DNA of 5,566 bases, taken from the NCBI GenBank assembly GCA_002417905.1, contig DIDB01000214.1, positions 1-5,566 on the forward strand. Direction: 5' to 3'. Source of the DNA: Pseudomonadaceae bacterium UBA5811. Its GTDB lineage: Bacteria > Pseudomonadota > Gammaproteobacteria > Pseudomonadales > Pseudomonadaceae. Each line of letters opens with the position of its first letter. The first letter of the stretch is position 1. Under the pieces are notes generated by a model that was given only the letters and a program-made list of their open reading frames with translations, did not search any database and was not told where the DNA came from. Both the position numbers and the translations under genes were made by a program. Positions 1 to 5,566 of the stretch are shown here, piece by piece.

Positions 1-144
1 CGCGCGCGGAGGTGGACGCGTGGTGGTGGGGCCGGGGGGGGCCGCGTTGTGGTCGTTGGCACCAAGCGCGCAGCACAGGACCCGATCGCAGGAGCAGCAC
101 GCCGGTGCGGTCAGTAAGACGTCAACCATCGCTGGCTGGGCGGC
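1..144 (+). other. rpsB: Corrupted upstream portion of rpsB at the window edge
   Basis: This stretch is in frame with the clean rpsB sequence and still resembles S2. From about base 46 it reads VVVVGTKRAAQDPIAGAARRCGQ, then stop TAA (115-117), then DVNHRWLGG. The family usually has a segment like [32 protein letters not shown], so alignment holds without a net indel and errors are mostly substitutions. Bases 1-42 are strikingly G-rich, with runs such as GGGGCCGGGGGGGG, and encode glycine and arginine residues with no S2 resemblance. Because rpsB is essential and the rest is perfect, low-quality sequence at a contig end is the likeliest reason. A real pseudogene copy is less likely. Confidence 0.7.
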
Positions 145-594
145 ATGCTGACCAACTACAAGACCATCCGCGCATCGATCAAGCGCCTGCGCGAGCTGGA
201 AGTCCAGTCCCAGGATGGCACTTTCGAGAAGCTGACCAAGAAAGAAGCCCTGATGCGCAGCCGTGATCTGGAAAAACTGGAGCGCAGCCTGGGTGGTATC
301 AAGGATATGGGCGGCCTGCCGGATGCCATGTTCGTGATCGATGTCGAGCACGAGCGGATTGCCATTTCCGAAGCCAACAAACTGGGCATTCCGGTGATTG
401 GCGTGGTGGATACCAACAGCAGTCCTGAAGGTATTGACTATGTGATTCCGGGTAACGACGACGCCATCCGTGCGGTCCAGCTGTATCTGGCTGCGGTGGC
501 TGATTCCGTGCTGCGAGGCCGCCAGAATGCTGGCGTGACGGATGAGTACATTGAGGAAGACGCTGCTCCGGTTTCCGAAGCTGCTGAAGGCTGA
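145..594 (+). CDS. rpsB: 30S ribosomal protein S2, 3' part (5' end cut and corrupted)
   Basis: Ribosomal protein S2 sits on the 30S subunit near the S1 binding site and is needed for initiation on most mRNAs. The clean reading frame begins at [17 protein letters not shown] and continues through [52 protein letters not shown] and [17 protein letters not shown], all hallmark S2 segments. A short acidic, alanine-rich tail ([13 protein letters not shown]) ends at TGA 592-594. The ATG at 145 is an internal methionine, at about residue 100 of the ~245-residue family, and not the true start. Roughly 100 N-terminal codons are missing or lie in the damaged stretch just upstream, which is in the same frame but carries a stop at 115-117. 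tsf follows, as in most bacteria. The known S2 autoregulatory leader would lie outside the window. Identity is essentially certain; only the 5' end is in doubt. Confidence 0.96.
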   Translation: MLTNYKTIRASIKRLRELEVQSQDGTFEKLTKKEALMRSRDLEKLERSLGGIKDMGGLPDAMFVIDVEHERIAISEANKLGIPVIGVVDTNSSPEGIDYVIPGNDDAIRAVQLYLAAVADSVLRGRQNAGVTDEYIEEDAAPVSEAAEG

Positions 595-630
595 GCCGGC
601 TGGCCTGTATCTGTATTACCCGATTGATGG

Positions 631-653
631 AAGGGGGCGCTGCCCCCTTTTGT
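631..653 (+). terminator. Hairpin with T tract between rpsB and tsf (attenuator-like terminator)
   Basis: AAGGGGGC (631-638) pairs perfectly with GCCCCCTT (642-649) around a GCT loop, and the run TTTTGT starts at 648. This is the form of an intrinsic terminator, though the T tract is short. It lies 36 bases after the rpsB stop and about 60 bases before the tsf start. Since rpsB and tsf are usually co-transcribed, and more S2 than EF-Ts mRNA is known in some species, partial termination or 3'-end protection is the likely role. That role is inference; the hairpin itself is plain in the sequence. Confidence 0.7.
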
Positions 654-711
654 CAATTCCGGATTGATAGCCTGTCCGGGCTAAACAACCGATTCGAGAG
701 GATTTGAAAAG

Positions 712-1584
712 ATGGCACAAATTTCTGCTGCTCTGGTCAAGGAACTGCGCGAGCGTACCGGGCTGGGCATGATGGAGTGCAAAAAAGCACTGGTCGAGGC
801 GGATGGCGATATTGAAAAAGCCATTGATGACTTGCGCAAGTCCGGTCAGGCCAAGGCTGCCAAAAAGGCCGGCCGGATTGCCGCAGATGGTGTGGTTGCC
901 GTCAAGGTGGCAGATGACGGTTCTTATGGCGTAATCATTGAAGTCAACTCGGAAACGGACTTTGTGGCCCGTGACGAAAATTTCCAGGCTTTTGTGGACG
1001 CCACGCTGGAACAGGCCTTTAGCGGCCGGGTGACCGATCTGGCAGCCCTGATTGAGGCCCGTGAGAAAGATCGCGAGGCACTGGTCCAGAAAATCGGTGA
1101 GAACATCAGTATCCGCCGGATTGGCCTGGTGGAAGGCCCGGTTGTGGGCGGTTATGTACATGGCAACAAGCGGATTGCCGTACTGGTCGCCCTGAGTGGC
1201 GGGGACCAGGTGCTGGCTAGGGATATCGCCATGCATGTGGCGGCTACCAATCCGGCGGTGCTGAGCCCCGAGCAGGTTTCTGAAGAGCTGATTGCCAAGG
1301 AAAAAGAGATTTTCCTCGCCCTGAATGAAGACAAGGTGAAAGGCAAGCCGGCCGAAATCGTCGAAAAAATGGTCACTGGCCGTATCCAGAAATTCTTGGC
1401 TGAAGCCAGCCTGATCGAGCAGGCCTTTGTCAAGGATCCGGAAATCCGCATCGGTGCTCTGGCTACCAAGGCCGGCGCCGAGGTGCTGTCCTTTGTCCGC
1501 TTTGAAGTGGGTGAGGGCATTGAGAAGGCCGAGACCGACTTTGCCGCTGAGGTTGCAGCCCAGGTTGCGGCCACCCAGCAGTAA
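712..1584 (+). CDS. tsf: Translation elongation factor EF-Ts
   Basis: EF-Ts is the cytoplasmic guanine-nucleotide exchange factor that releases GDP from EF-Tu during elongation. The 290-residue product is close to the usual 280-295. The N-terminal UBA-like domain is intact (residues 1-55: [19 protein letters not shown], then [15 protein letters not shown]). It is followed by the core motif ETDFVARDE (81-89), whose Asp-Phe pair contacts the EF-Tu nucleotide site. Further family marks are [21 protein letters not shown], the [18 protein letters not shown] segment and the C-terminal [12 protein letters not shown]. The start is supported by AGAGGA at 697-702, nine bases before the ATG. It lies 117 bases after rpsB with a hairpin between them, and a strong terminator follows. 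No odd residues seen. Confidence 0.98.
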   Translation: MAQISAALVKELRERTGLGMMECKKALVEADGDIEKAIDDLRKSGQAKAAKKAGRIAADGVVAVKVADDGSYGVIIEVNSETDFVARDENFQAFVDATLEQAFSGRVTDLAALIEAREKDREALVQKIGENISIRRIGLVEGPVVGGYVHGNKRIAVLVALSGGDQVLARDIAMHVAATNPAVLSPEQVSEELIAKEKEIFLALNEDKVKGKPAEIVEKMVTGRIQKFLAEASLIEQAFVKDPEIRIGALATKAGAEVLSFVRFEVGEGIEKAETDFAAEVAAQVAATQQ

Positions 1585-1599
1585 GTCTGCAGGTCATGG

Positions 1600-1632
1600 A
1601 AAAGGCTGCCCGCACCTGCGTGCGGCCTTTTT
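1600..1632 (+). terminator. Intrinsic terminator after tsf
   Basis: CCGCAC (1610-1615) pairs with GTGCGG (1620-1625) around a CTGC loop. The stem is extended by GG (1604-1605) with CC (1626-1627) across a small bulge, and AAAA (1600-1603) can pair with the TTTTT run at 1628-1632. It begins 15 bases after the tsf stop and would end the rpsB-tsf transcript, separating it from the pyrH group. Confidence 0.85.
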
Positions 1633-1765
1633 CGCAATGGGTTTCGATGTCCGGTTCCGGGTGGATTTTCCCGTAATCAGCCGCACCAACTGGCCGTTGC
1701 GTTGTCGAAGCGCCATTGTTTCCGGCTGAACAATCTATCAAAGACGATCACGGGGAGAGGGGCCG

Positions 1766-2515
1766 ATGGTCCAGACAGCAGGCGGACAGAAGCCACGCTA
1801 CAAGCGGATTCTGCTCAAACTGAGCGGTGAAGCCCTGATGGGTGCGGAAGATTTCGGCATCGATCCCAAGGTTCTCGACCGGATGGCCCTGGAAATAGGC
1901 CAGCTGGTGGGTATCGGGGTCCAGGTTGGACTGGTGATTGGCGGTGGCAACCTGTTCCGTGGTGCAGCCCTGTCCGCGGCGGGCATGGACCGGGTGACCG
2001 GTGACCACATGGGGATGCTGGCCACTGTCATGAATGCCCTGGCGATGCGGGATGCGCTGGAGCGTTCCAATATTCCGGCGCTGGTAATGTCGGCCATTTC
2101 CATGGTAGGTGTCACGGATCACTACGACCGGCGCAAGGCCATGCGTCACTTGAAGACCGGAGAGGTCGTCATTTTTTCGGCCGGTACCGGTAATCCATTT
2201 TTCACCACGGACTCGGCAGCCTGTCTGCGGGCTATCGAGGTGGATGCTGATCTGGTGCTGAAAGCCACCAAGGTGGATGGTGTCTATACGGCAGATCCGC
2301 TGAAAAACGCCCACGCCGAGCGTTTTGAGCGGCTGACGTATGATGCTGTGCTGGAGCGCAAGCTGGGGGTCATGGACCTGACTGCCATCTGCCTGTGCCG
2401 GGATCACAACATGCCGCTGCGCGTGTTCAACATGAACAAGCCGGGTGCCCTGCTGAATATTGTGCTGGGTGGCACCGAGGGCACCCTGATCGAGGAAGCC
2501 AAGCATGATCAATGA
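1766..2515 (+). CDS. pyrH: Uridylate kinase (UMP kinase)
   Basis: PyrH phosphorylates UMP to UDP with ATP, the step that feeds all pyrimidine nucleotides and UDP-sugars; the bacterial enzyme is a hexamer of the amino-acid-kinase fold. The 249-residue product shows KLSGEAL (18-24, phosphate binding), GGGNLFRG (59-66), GDHMGML (79-85), [10 protein letters not shown] (140-149), [13 protein letters not shown] (166-178) and FNMNKPGAL (221-229). All are diagnostic of PyrH rather than other amino-acid kinases. The start is fixed by a strong GGGGAGAGGGG at 1752-1762 just before the ATG and by the usual short N-terminal tail before [11 protein letters not shown]. It opens a new unit after the tsf terminator, but I see no convincing -35/-10 pair in the 181-base gap. 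The last codons overlap frr and give a slightly longer C-terminus (AKHDQ) than the E. coli enzyme. Confidence 0.99.
   Translation: MVQTAGGQKPRYKRILLKLSGEALMGAEDFGIDPKVLDRMALEIGQLVGIGVQVGLVIGGGNLFRGAALSAAGMDRVTGDHMGMLATVMNALAMRDALERSNIPALVMSAISMVGVTDHYDRRKAMRHLKTGEVVIFSAGTGNPFFTTDSAACLRAIEVDADLVLKATKVDGVYTADPLKNAHAERFERLTYDAVLERKLGVMDLTAICLCRDHNMPLRVFNMNKPGALLNIVLGGTEGTLIEEAKHDQ
2492..2497 (+). promoter_or_regulatory. frr ribosome binding site inside pyrH
   Basis: GAGGAA lies seven bases before the frr ATG at 2505, within the pyrH codons for Glu-Glu-Ala. Ribosomes ending pyrH at 2513-2515 would be right on the frr start, which favours translational coupling (inference). Confidence 0.8.
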
Positions 2516-3062
2516 AATCAAGGGCGATGCGCAGGAGCGCATGCAGAAAACCGTCGATGCCCTGACCCAGGCCTTTGCCAAGATCCGTACCGGCCGGGCC
2601 CATCCCAGTATCCTGGATGCGGTAATGGTATCTTATTATGGTTCCGACACGCCCCTTCGCCAGGTCGCCAACGTGGTGGCTGAAGATGCCCGTACCCTGG
2701 CGCTGACCGTATTTGACAAGTCGATGATCCAGGCTGTCGAGAAGGCCATCATGACCTCTGACCTGGGACTGAACCCGGCCACTGCCGGGACCACCATCCG
2801 GGTGCCGATGCCGCCGCTGACCGAGGAAACCCGCAAGGGGTATATCCGTCAGGCCAGGGCCGAGGCGGAGCAGGGCCGGGTGGCTGTGCGCAATATCCGG
2901 CGGGATGCCCTGTCCCATCTGAAGGACCTGGTCAAGGACAAGGAAATCAGCGAAGACGAGGAACGTCGCGCCCAGGACGAAATCCAGAAGCTGACAGACC
3001 GCTTTGTTGCCGAAGTGGACAAGCTTCTGGAGAAAAAGGAAGCCGATCTGCTGGCCGTCTGA
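2505..3062 (+). CDS. frr: Ribosome recycling factor
   Basis: RRF acts with EF-G to split the post-termination ribosome so that its subunits can start again. The product is 185 residues, exactly the E. coli length. Domain I is the three-helix bundle formed by the N-terminal helix (1-30) and the two long C-terminal helices (about 105-185). Domain II is the intervening beta part (about 31-104). Motifs are [13 protein letters not shown] (26-38), [12 protein letters not shown] (44-55), [13 protein letters not shown] (70-82), SDLGLNP (85-91) and [11 protein letters not shown] (125-135), which carries the conserved arginines (R129, R132), then [11 protein letters not shown] (145-155). The start is set by GAGGAA at 2492-2497 and by the match to the family N-terminus. 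It overlaps pyrH by 11 bases in another frame, a common pairing in proteobacteria. No anomalies. Confidence 0.99.
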   Translation: MINEIKGDAQERMQKTVDALTQAFAKIRTGRAHPSILDAVMVSYYGSDTPLRQVANVVAEDARTLALTVFDKSMIQAVEKAIMTSDLGLNPATAGTTIRVPMPPLTEETRKGYIRQARAEAEQGRVAVRNIRRDALSHLKDLVKDKEISEDEERRAQDEIQKLTDRFVAEVDKLLEKKEADLLAV

Positions 3063-3140
3063 TTCTGGTCCGCACGGGAGCTGATGCAGGCTGATGATTC
3101 ATCCCCTTTTGACGTGTCCGGAAGGCAGGTAAGGCAGAGC

Positions 3141-3902
3141 ATGGAAAAGGTCAGGCAGATTGTCGGGCAGGTGGGGCCACGTCATGTGGCCATCATCATG
3201 GATGGCAATAACCGTTGGGCCAGACGCCGGCTGCTGCCGGGGATTGCCGGACATAAGGCCGGGGTTGATGCGGTCCGGGCCGTGATGGAGGTCTGCATCG
3301 AGGCCCGGGTTGAGGTTCTGACGCTGTTCGCCTTTTCCAGCGAGAACTGGCAGCGGCCGGCCGAAGAGGTCAGTGCACTGATGGCGCTGTTTCTGTCTGC
3401 CCTGCAGCGTGAAGCCCGCAAGTTGAAGGAAAACGGAATTCGGCTGCGGGTGATTGGCGACTGTACCCGCTTTCATCCGGAGCTGCAGGCGGCCATCCGG
3501 ACTGCCGAGCAGGAGACAGCTGCCGGCCAGCGGCTGGTATTGCAGATTGCGGCCAATTACGGCGGACAGTGGGATATCGTGCAGGCAGCCCGCCAGCTGG
3601 CGGTCCGGACGGCCAGTGGCCAGTTGCAGCCGGAGGACATCACTCCGGAGCTGTTCAGCCAGATGCTGTCAACTGCGGGTTTGCCCGAGCCTGATCTGTG
3701 CATTCGCACGGGCGGAGAGCAGCGCATCAGTAATTTCCTGCTGTGGCAGCTGGCCTATGCCGAACTGTATTTTTCCGATCTTTACTGGCCTGATTTCCGG
3801 CAGGGTGCCATGCAGGATGCCCTGAAGGCTTTTGCCGGCCGCCAGCGGCGGTTTGGCAAAACCGATGAACAGGTTGAGGCTGAGGCCAGACTGCAATGCT
3901 GA
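3141..3902 (+). CDS. uppS: Undecaprenyl diphosphate synthase (cis-prenyltransferase)
   Basis: UppS adds eight isopentenyl units to farnesyl diphosphate in cis to make C55 undecaprenyl diphosphate, precursor of the lipid carrier for peptidoglycan and O-antigen; it acts at the inner face of the membrane. Counting from ATG 3141, the product has 253 residues, like E. coli. It shows RHVAIIMDGNNRWA with the catalytic Asp at residue 21, LFAFSSENWQRP (62-73), AANYGGQWDI (138-147), and the Mg/diphosphate-binding RTGGEQRISNFLLWQ (189-203) with AYAELYF after it. An upstream in-frame ATG at 3084 would add 19 residues. I prefer 3141 because the added part has unusual codons (two AGG, one GGA), a GGGAG site only three bases from its ATG, and no family match, whereas MEKVR... 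fits relatives and has AAGG at 3131-3134. The 3' end overlaps cdsA by 7 bases. Confidence 0.96.
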   Translation: MEKVRQIVGQVGPRHVAIIMDGNNRWARRRLLPGIAGHKAGVDAVRAVMEVCIEARVEVLTLFAFSSENWQRPAEEVSALMALFLSALQREARKLKENGIRLRVIGDCTRFHPELQAAIRTAEQETAAGQRLVLQIAANYGGQWDIVQAARQLAVRTASGQLQPEDITPELFSQMLSTAGLPEPDLCIRTGGEQRISNFLLWQLAYAELYFSDLYWPDFRQGAMQDALKAFAGRQRRFGKTDEQVEAEARLQC

Positions 3903-4708
3903 AGCAGAGAGTTATCACGGCGGCCATCCTGTTGCCGCTAGCCATTTTGGGCTTTTTCTGGCTGGACGGTGTGGCCTTTGCGCTGTTTACCGGCAGTGTC
4001 ATTGTCCTTGGCGGCTGGGAGTGGGCCCGGCTGGCCGGATTTTCCGCCCAGTGGGTCCGGACCGGTTATGCCGGGCTGATTGCCCTGCTGCTGGCCGGGC
4101 TGTACCAGATTCCTGCCCTGGGCATTCCCCTGCTGTGGCTGGCGGCCGGCTGGTGGCTGCTGGCCATTGTGCTGGTCGTCCGCTATCCGGAAGGTCGCGA
4201 CTGCTGGCATTCCGGGGGGCGCATCTTCCTGATGGGGCTGCCGGTCCTGCTGCCGGCCTGGCAGGCCCTGCAGCTGCTCAAGCAGTGGCCCATGGGCAAT
4301 GAGCTGATCCTGCTGGTCATGGTGCTGGTCTGGACGGCGGATATTGGGGCTTTTTTCGCAGGCCGGGCCTTGGGCCGTCACAAACTGGCCCCTGGAGTCA
4401 GTCCCGGAAAAAGCTGGGAAGGCGTGGCGGGCGGACTGTTGGGGTGCCTGCTGGTCATGCTGGCCGTAGGGGTTTGCCAGGGCTGGTCTGTGTCAGAAAT
4501 GCTGCTGGCTTTATGTGAAACCGTTGTTGTGGTCATGGTCTCTGTGGTTGGCGATCTGACCGAAAGCATGTTCAAGCGTAACGCCGGGCTGAAGGATAGC
4601 AGCCAGCTGCTGCCGGGGCATGGCGGTATTCTTGACCGGATTGACAGCCTGACGGCGGCTGTTCCGGTATTTGCGCTTTTGTTGTGGCTGACAGGCTGGG
4701 GTAACTGA
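3896..4708 (+). CDS. cdsA: Phosphatidate cytidylyltransferase (CDP-diglyceride synthase)
   Basis: CdsA is an inner-membrane enzyme that condenses CTP with phosphatidic acid to CDP-diacylglycerol, the branch point for all major phospholipids. The 270-residue product is very hydrophobic, with about eight or nine membrane segments (roughly 6-23, 26-42, 58-70, 77-96, 110-128, 136-156, 178-196, 204-219, 252-267). It has SPGKSWEG (169-176), the acidic VGDLTES (218-224), and a complete match to the family signature from S224 to D250 (SMFKR, then KD, then [11 protein letters not shown]), which holds the metal and nucleotide site. The start ATG overlaps the uppS stop in ATGCTGA (3896-3902) and is preceded by GAGG at 3882-3885. 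The stop TGA shares its A with the dxr start. Phospholipid and lipid-carrier synthesis are thus coupled on one transcript. Length and motifs are normal. Confidence 0.98.
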   Translation: MLKQRVITAAILLPLAILGFFWLDGVAFALFTGSVIVLGGWEWARLAGFSAQWVRTGYAGLIALLLAGLYQIPALGIPLLWLAAGWWLLAIVLVVRYPEGRDCWHSGGRIFLMGLPVLLPAWQALQLLKQWPMGNELILLVMVLVWTADIGAFFAGRALGRHKLAPGVSPGKSWEGVAGGLLGCLLVMLAVGVCQGWSVSEMLLALCETVVVVMVSVVGDLTESMFKRNAGLKDSSQLLPGHGGILDRIDSLTAAVPVFALLLWLTGWGN

Positions 4709-5566
4709 TGAGTATCATGCAGGTAACGGTGCTTGGCGCCACGGGTTCCATCGGGCTGAGTACGCTGGATGTGATAGCCAGACATCCGGAGCGTTACCGG
4801 GTATTCGCCCTGACGGCATTCAGCCGGGTCCGTGAGCTGTTGCACCTGTGCCAGCTGCATCGTCCCCGTTTTGCGGTGGTTCCCACGCAAGAGGCTGCGG
4901 ATGTGCTCCAGGACGCCCTGGCGGGGCAGGGGATGGAGACGGAAGTGCTGATAGGCACGGAAGGGCTCTGTACGGTGGCGGCCCATCCGGATGCCGATGC
5001 CGTCATGGCTGCCATTGTCGGGGCTGCCGGGCTGGCACCAACGCTGGCGGCCGTCAAGGCTGGCAAACGGGTCCTGCTGGCCAACAAGGAGGCGCTGGTC
5101 ATGTCCGGCGCCCTTTTCATGCAGGCGGTGCAGGACAGCGGGGCGGAGCTGCTGCCTATCGACAGTGAGCACAATGCCATTTTCCAGTGCATGCCAGTCC
5201 GCGCGGGGCGGGTCTTTCCCGAGCCATCCGGGCTGGGCATCCGCCGTATCCTGCTGACTGCCTCGGGGGGGCCTTTCCGCTGTACACCGGCGGACCAGCT
5301 GGCCGGCGTGACGCCAGAGCAGGCCTGTGCCCATCCTAACTGGTCGATGGGCCAGAAAATTTCGGTGGATTCAGCCAGCATGATGAACAAGGGCCTGGAG
5401 CTGATTGAGGCCTGCTGGCTGTTCAATGCCCGGCCTGATCAGGTGGAGGTAGTGGTCCATCCGCAAAGCGTGATTCACTCCATGGTGGATTATGTGGATG
5501 GCTCGGTACTGGCCCAGTTGGGCAACCCGGATATGCGTACCCCGATTGCCCATGCGCTGGCCTGGC
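4708..5566 (+). CDS. dxr: 1-deoxy-D-xylulose 5-phosphate reductoisomerase, 3' end cut by the window
   Basis: Dxr (IspC) rearranges and reduces DXP to 2-C-methyl-D-erythritol 4-phosphate using NADPH and a divalent metal, the committed step of the MEP isoprenoid pathway. The frame stays open for 286 codons to the window edge; about 110 of the usual ~395-400 residues are missing. Visible marks are the NADPH-binding [12 protein letters not shown] (10-21), AAIVGAAGL (101-109), [12 protein letters not shown] (123-134), metal-binding [10 protein letters not shown] with D152 and E154 (151-160), LLTASGGPF (182-190), [14 protein letters not shown] (209-222), [11 protein letters not shown] with E231 (225-235) and [12 protein letters not shown] (251-262). 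The start ATG at 4708 sits in TGATG, one base overlapping cdsA, with GGGG at 4698-4701 as the likely ribosome site. ATG 4717 is a possible alternative. It supplies isoprenoid precursors that UppS, encoded two genes earlier, eventually uses. Confidence 0.98.
   Translation, partial: MSIMQVTVLGATGSIGLSTLDVIARHPERYRVFALTAFSRVRELLHLCQLHRPRFAVVPTQEAADVLQDALAGQGMETEVLIGTEGLCTVAAHPDADAVMAAIVGAAGLAPTLAAVKAGKRVLLANKEALVMSGALFMQAVQDSGAELLPIDSEHNAIFQCMPVRAGRVFPEPSGLGIRRILLTASGGPFRCTPADQLAGVTPEQACAHPNWSMGQKISVDSASMMNKGLELIEACWLFNARPDQVEVVVHPQSVIHSMVDYVDGSVLAQLGNPDMRTPIAHALAW

Noticed and set aside
12..266. An 84-codon + strand open frame at the window start
   Set aside because: It is out of frame with rpsB, starts in the corrupted G-rich edge, and has a low-complexity Arg/Pro/Gly composition with no family resemblance.
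1697..1741. Promoter-like pieces TTGCGT/TTGTCG and TATCAA upstream of pyrH
   Set aside because: No pair has both acceptable hexamers and a 16-18 base spacer, so I cannot support a promoter call.
1748..2581. Long open frames on the minus strand (also 616-1236 and 4378-5334)
   Set aside because: They lie exactly opposite well-identified genes, have no recognisable domains, and are rich in Arg, Gln, Pro and His as expected for antisense shadows of GC-rich coding sequence.
3054..3063. GCCGTCTGAT, nine of ten bases of the Neisseria DNA uptake sequence
   Set aside because: It is a single imperfect copy made from the last frr codons and stop (Ala-Val-stop). No second copy or inverted pair is present, and the proteins look gammaproteobacterial rather than neisserial.
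3093..3110. Possible terminator GATG-ATT-CATC followed by CCCTTTT between frr and uppS
   Set aside because: A four-base, AT-containing stem is too weak for an intrinsic terminator, and the surrounding genes appear to be one operon.

Overview
This window is a well-conserved housekeeping block from a proteobacterial chromosome. All genes are on the + strand, in the order rpsB – tsf – pyrH – frr – uppS – cdsA – dxr. Both terminal genes are cut by the window edges. The order is the classic gammaproteobacterial arrangement. From memory, the PyrH, Frr, UppS, EF-Ts and Dxr products look most like those of Pseudomonas and its relatives. Examples are the MDGNNRWA motif of UppS and the EF-Ts C-terminus ending [14 protein letters not shown] Pseudomonadales-like gammaproteobacterium of moderately high GC is therefore the best guess, but this is inference and not a database result.

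Layout: 1-594 holds the 3' part of rpsB (ribosomal protein S2). Its first ~120 bases are visibly corrupted: G-rich, with an in-frame stop and many wrong residues. A GC hairpin with a T tract (631-651) lies between rpsB and tsf (EF-Ts, 712-1584). A second hairpin with a T tract (1600-1632) closes the rpsB-tsf unit. After a 181-base gap comes a tightly packed run: pyrH (1766-2515), frr (2505-3062), uppS (start most likely 3141, end 3902), cdsA (3896-4708) and dxr (4708 to past the window end). pyrH/frr, uppS/cdsA and cdsA/dxr overlap by 11, 7 and 1 bases, as expected for a single translationally coupled transcript.

Together the genes link translation with building-block and envelope synthesis. 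S2 and EF-Ts serve the ribosome and elongation, and Frr recycles ribosomes. PyrH makes UDP for RNA, DNA and sugar nucleotides. Dxr starts the MEP isoprenoid pathway, UppS makes the C55 lipid carrier precursor, and CdsA makes CDP-diacylglycerol for phospholipids.

I found no mobile element, CRISPR array, tRNA or rRNA gene, and no sign of a novel system. The points most worth a second look are the damaged rpsB 5' end, the rpsB-tsf attenuator-like hairpin, and the uppS start choice.
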